The position numbers were made by a program, and so were the translations under genes. The notes under the pieces are model-generated. The model made no database searches and was not told the DNA's origin. It saw nothing but the letters and a program-made list of their open reading frames with translations. From contig RSEH01000345.1 of NCBI GenBank assembly GCA_006503475.1, positions 1 to 40,154 of the forward strand: DNA of 40,154 bases, given 5' to 3'. This document shows, in pieces, positions 39,478 to 40,154 of the stretch. Position 1 is the first letter of the stretch. Every line of letters begins with the position of its first letter. The stretch comes from Stentor roeselii. Taxonomy: Eukaryota > Ciliophora > Heterotrichea > Heterotrichida > Stentoridae.

Positions 39478-40154
39478 CTAAATATTATCAATAATACCTT
39501 CATCCCTTATACAAAGATCAGCGAATACAGGGTAATGATCACTTGCCCAAACAGTTCCTTTTCCACATTCCCTGAAGACTTCAGCGTATTTAACTTGAAT
39601 ACCGTGGCTAATCCAGACATAATCAAAGCATCCAAACATGTTAACATCAGCATATTCCCCAACCAGCCCAGTAGGAAAAGTCAAAACCGATTCTTTCCCC
39701 TTAAAAACCTTAACCGCCGACCTAAACCTCTGAACCATCAAATCATAAGGTTTACTTTCCGGAATAAAATTAAAATCTCCAGTGACAATCTGAATCTTTT
39801 CCTTTTCCATCTCAAGTAATCCAATTAACTCCCTAAGTTGCTCTTCTCTAGTAACATCCGACAAATGATCAAGATGAGTATTCGCCACTACAAACTTAAT
39901 CCCATCTTTACAAAGTGTCAAAACCTGCGCAACTCGAAGTTGATTAAAAAAAGTGAAACTTTTCTCTTCGACCACCTGAATTCCTTTCTTAATCAAAAAG
40001 CAATTTCCATCAATTTTAAACTCAGGTTCCTCTTTGACCATAGGACAAGGAAGTTTAACGACATGCAAATCATAAACATCTTGTTGAAATAGTTCAAAAA
40101 TCACATTTTCATTAACTTCTTGAACACCCAGCACATCACAGTCCATTTCTCGAA
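39478..40154 (-). CDS. Endonuclease/exonuclease/phosphatase family protein, 5' part outside window
   Basis: About 224 residues are visible. The frame is open to the right edge, and residues Arg-Glu precede the first Met in frame, so that Met (40146) is internal. The signatures of the EEP fold are all present: DVLGVQEV with the metal-binding Glu, VVANTHLD with the Asn and His pair, VTGDFNFIP with the catalytic Asp and Asn, and SDHYPVFADL with the catalytic Asp-His pair at the end. The compact C-terminus directly after SDH and the absence of extra domains point to the CCR4/nocturnin/Angel deadenylase group or a plain EEP hydrolase. Sphingomyelinase or inositol phosphatase are less likely. The enzyme should be active. 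It ends in TAG. Confidence 0.9.
   Translation of the reverse strand, partial: REMDCDVLGVQEVNENVIFELFQQDVYDLHVVKLPCPMVKEEPEFKIDGNCFLIKKGIQVVEEKSFTFFNQLRVAQVLTLCKDGIKFVVANTHLDHLSDVTREEQLRELIGLLEMEKEKIQIVTGDFNFIPESKPYDLMVQRFRSAVKVFKGKESVLTFPTGLVGEYADVNMFGCFDYVWISHGIQVKYAEVFRECGKGTVWASDHYPVFADLCIRDEGIIDNI

Noticed and set aside
1-40154. tRNA, rRNA or CRISPR features
   Set aside because: I saw no cloverleaf, ribosomal sequence or regularly spaced direct repeats apart from the telomere and the coding minisatellite.

Overview
The window is one end of a chromosome of a heterotrich ciliate. It opens with about 11 units of an 8-bp telomere repeat (C-strand CCCTAACA, distally CCCTCACA/CCCTCACC), the repeat type I recall for Blepharisma and its relatives. 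One gene is joined across a 15-nt GT...AG intron, the tiny intron class known from heterotrichs. Base composition is AT-rich: roughly 30-37% GC in genes and 10-25% between them. All 12 readable stop codons are TAA (6) or TAG (6) and none is TGA. This fits a Blepharisma-like code with UGA read as Trp, or simple avoidance of TGA in a Stentor-like standard code. The window alone does not decide the genus.

Layout. 1-88 is telomere. 91-2679 is gene-free subtelomere holding one copy of a decayed dispersed repeat. 2680-7287 (+) encodes a giant membrane-anchored coiled-coil protein. 8642-10042 (-) is a secreted, membrane-anchored M14 carboxypeptidase-like protein that appears inactive. 12399-13691 (+) has two cyclic-nucleotide-binding-like domains. 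15259-18330 (-) is an NLR-like fusion: helical region, P-loop NTPase, TPR-like helices and a pseudokinase. 19312-25518 (+) is a 2068-residue secreted surface protein. 25840-27909 (-) is a zinc-binding B-box-like and 12-repeat WD40 protein. 30548-32227 (+) is a GRDP (DUF1399) family protein with a Gly/Cys repeat tail. A compact cluster follows: 32387-32920 (+), 32917-34539 (-) and the intron-containing 34561-36381 (-). Last come 37628-39064 (-), a zincin-like protein with a broken HExxH motif, and 39478 to the right edge (-), the C-terminal part of an endonuclease/exonuclease/phosphatase enzyme.

The genes do not form an obvious pathway. Two classes recur: surface or secreted proteins, and degenerate enzyme folds (peptidase without its Glu, kinase without DFG, zincin without its second His).

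The long AT-rich spacers are not empty. Several contain stretches that stay in one reading frame far longer than chance but are interrupted by stops, and two spacers 13 kb apart share a diverged repeat. I read these as relics of genes or transposons. The alternative, reassigned stop codons, is stated as a testable finding.
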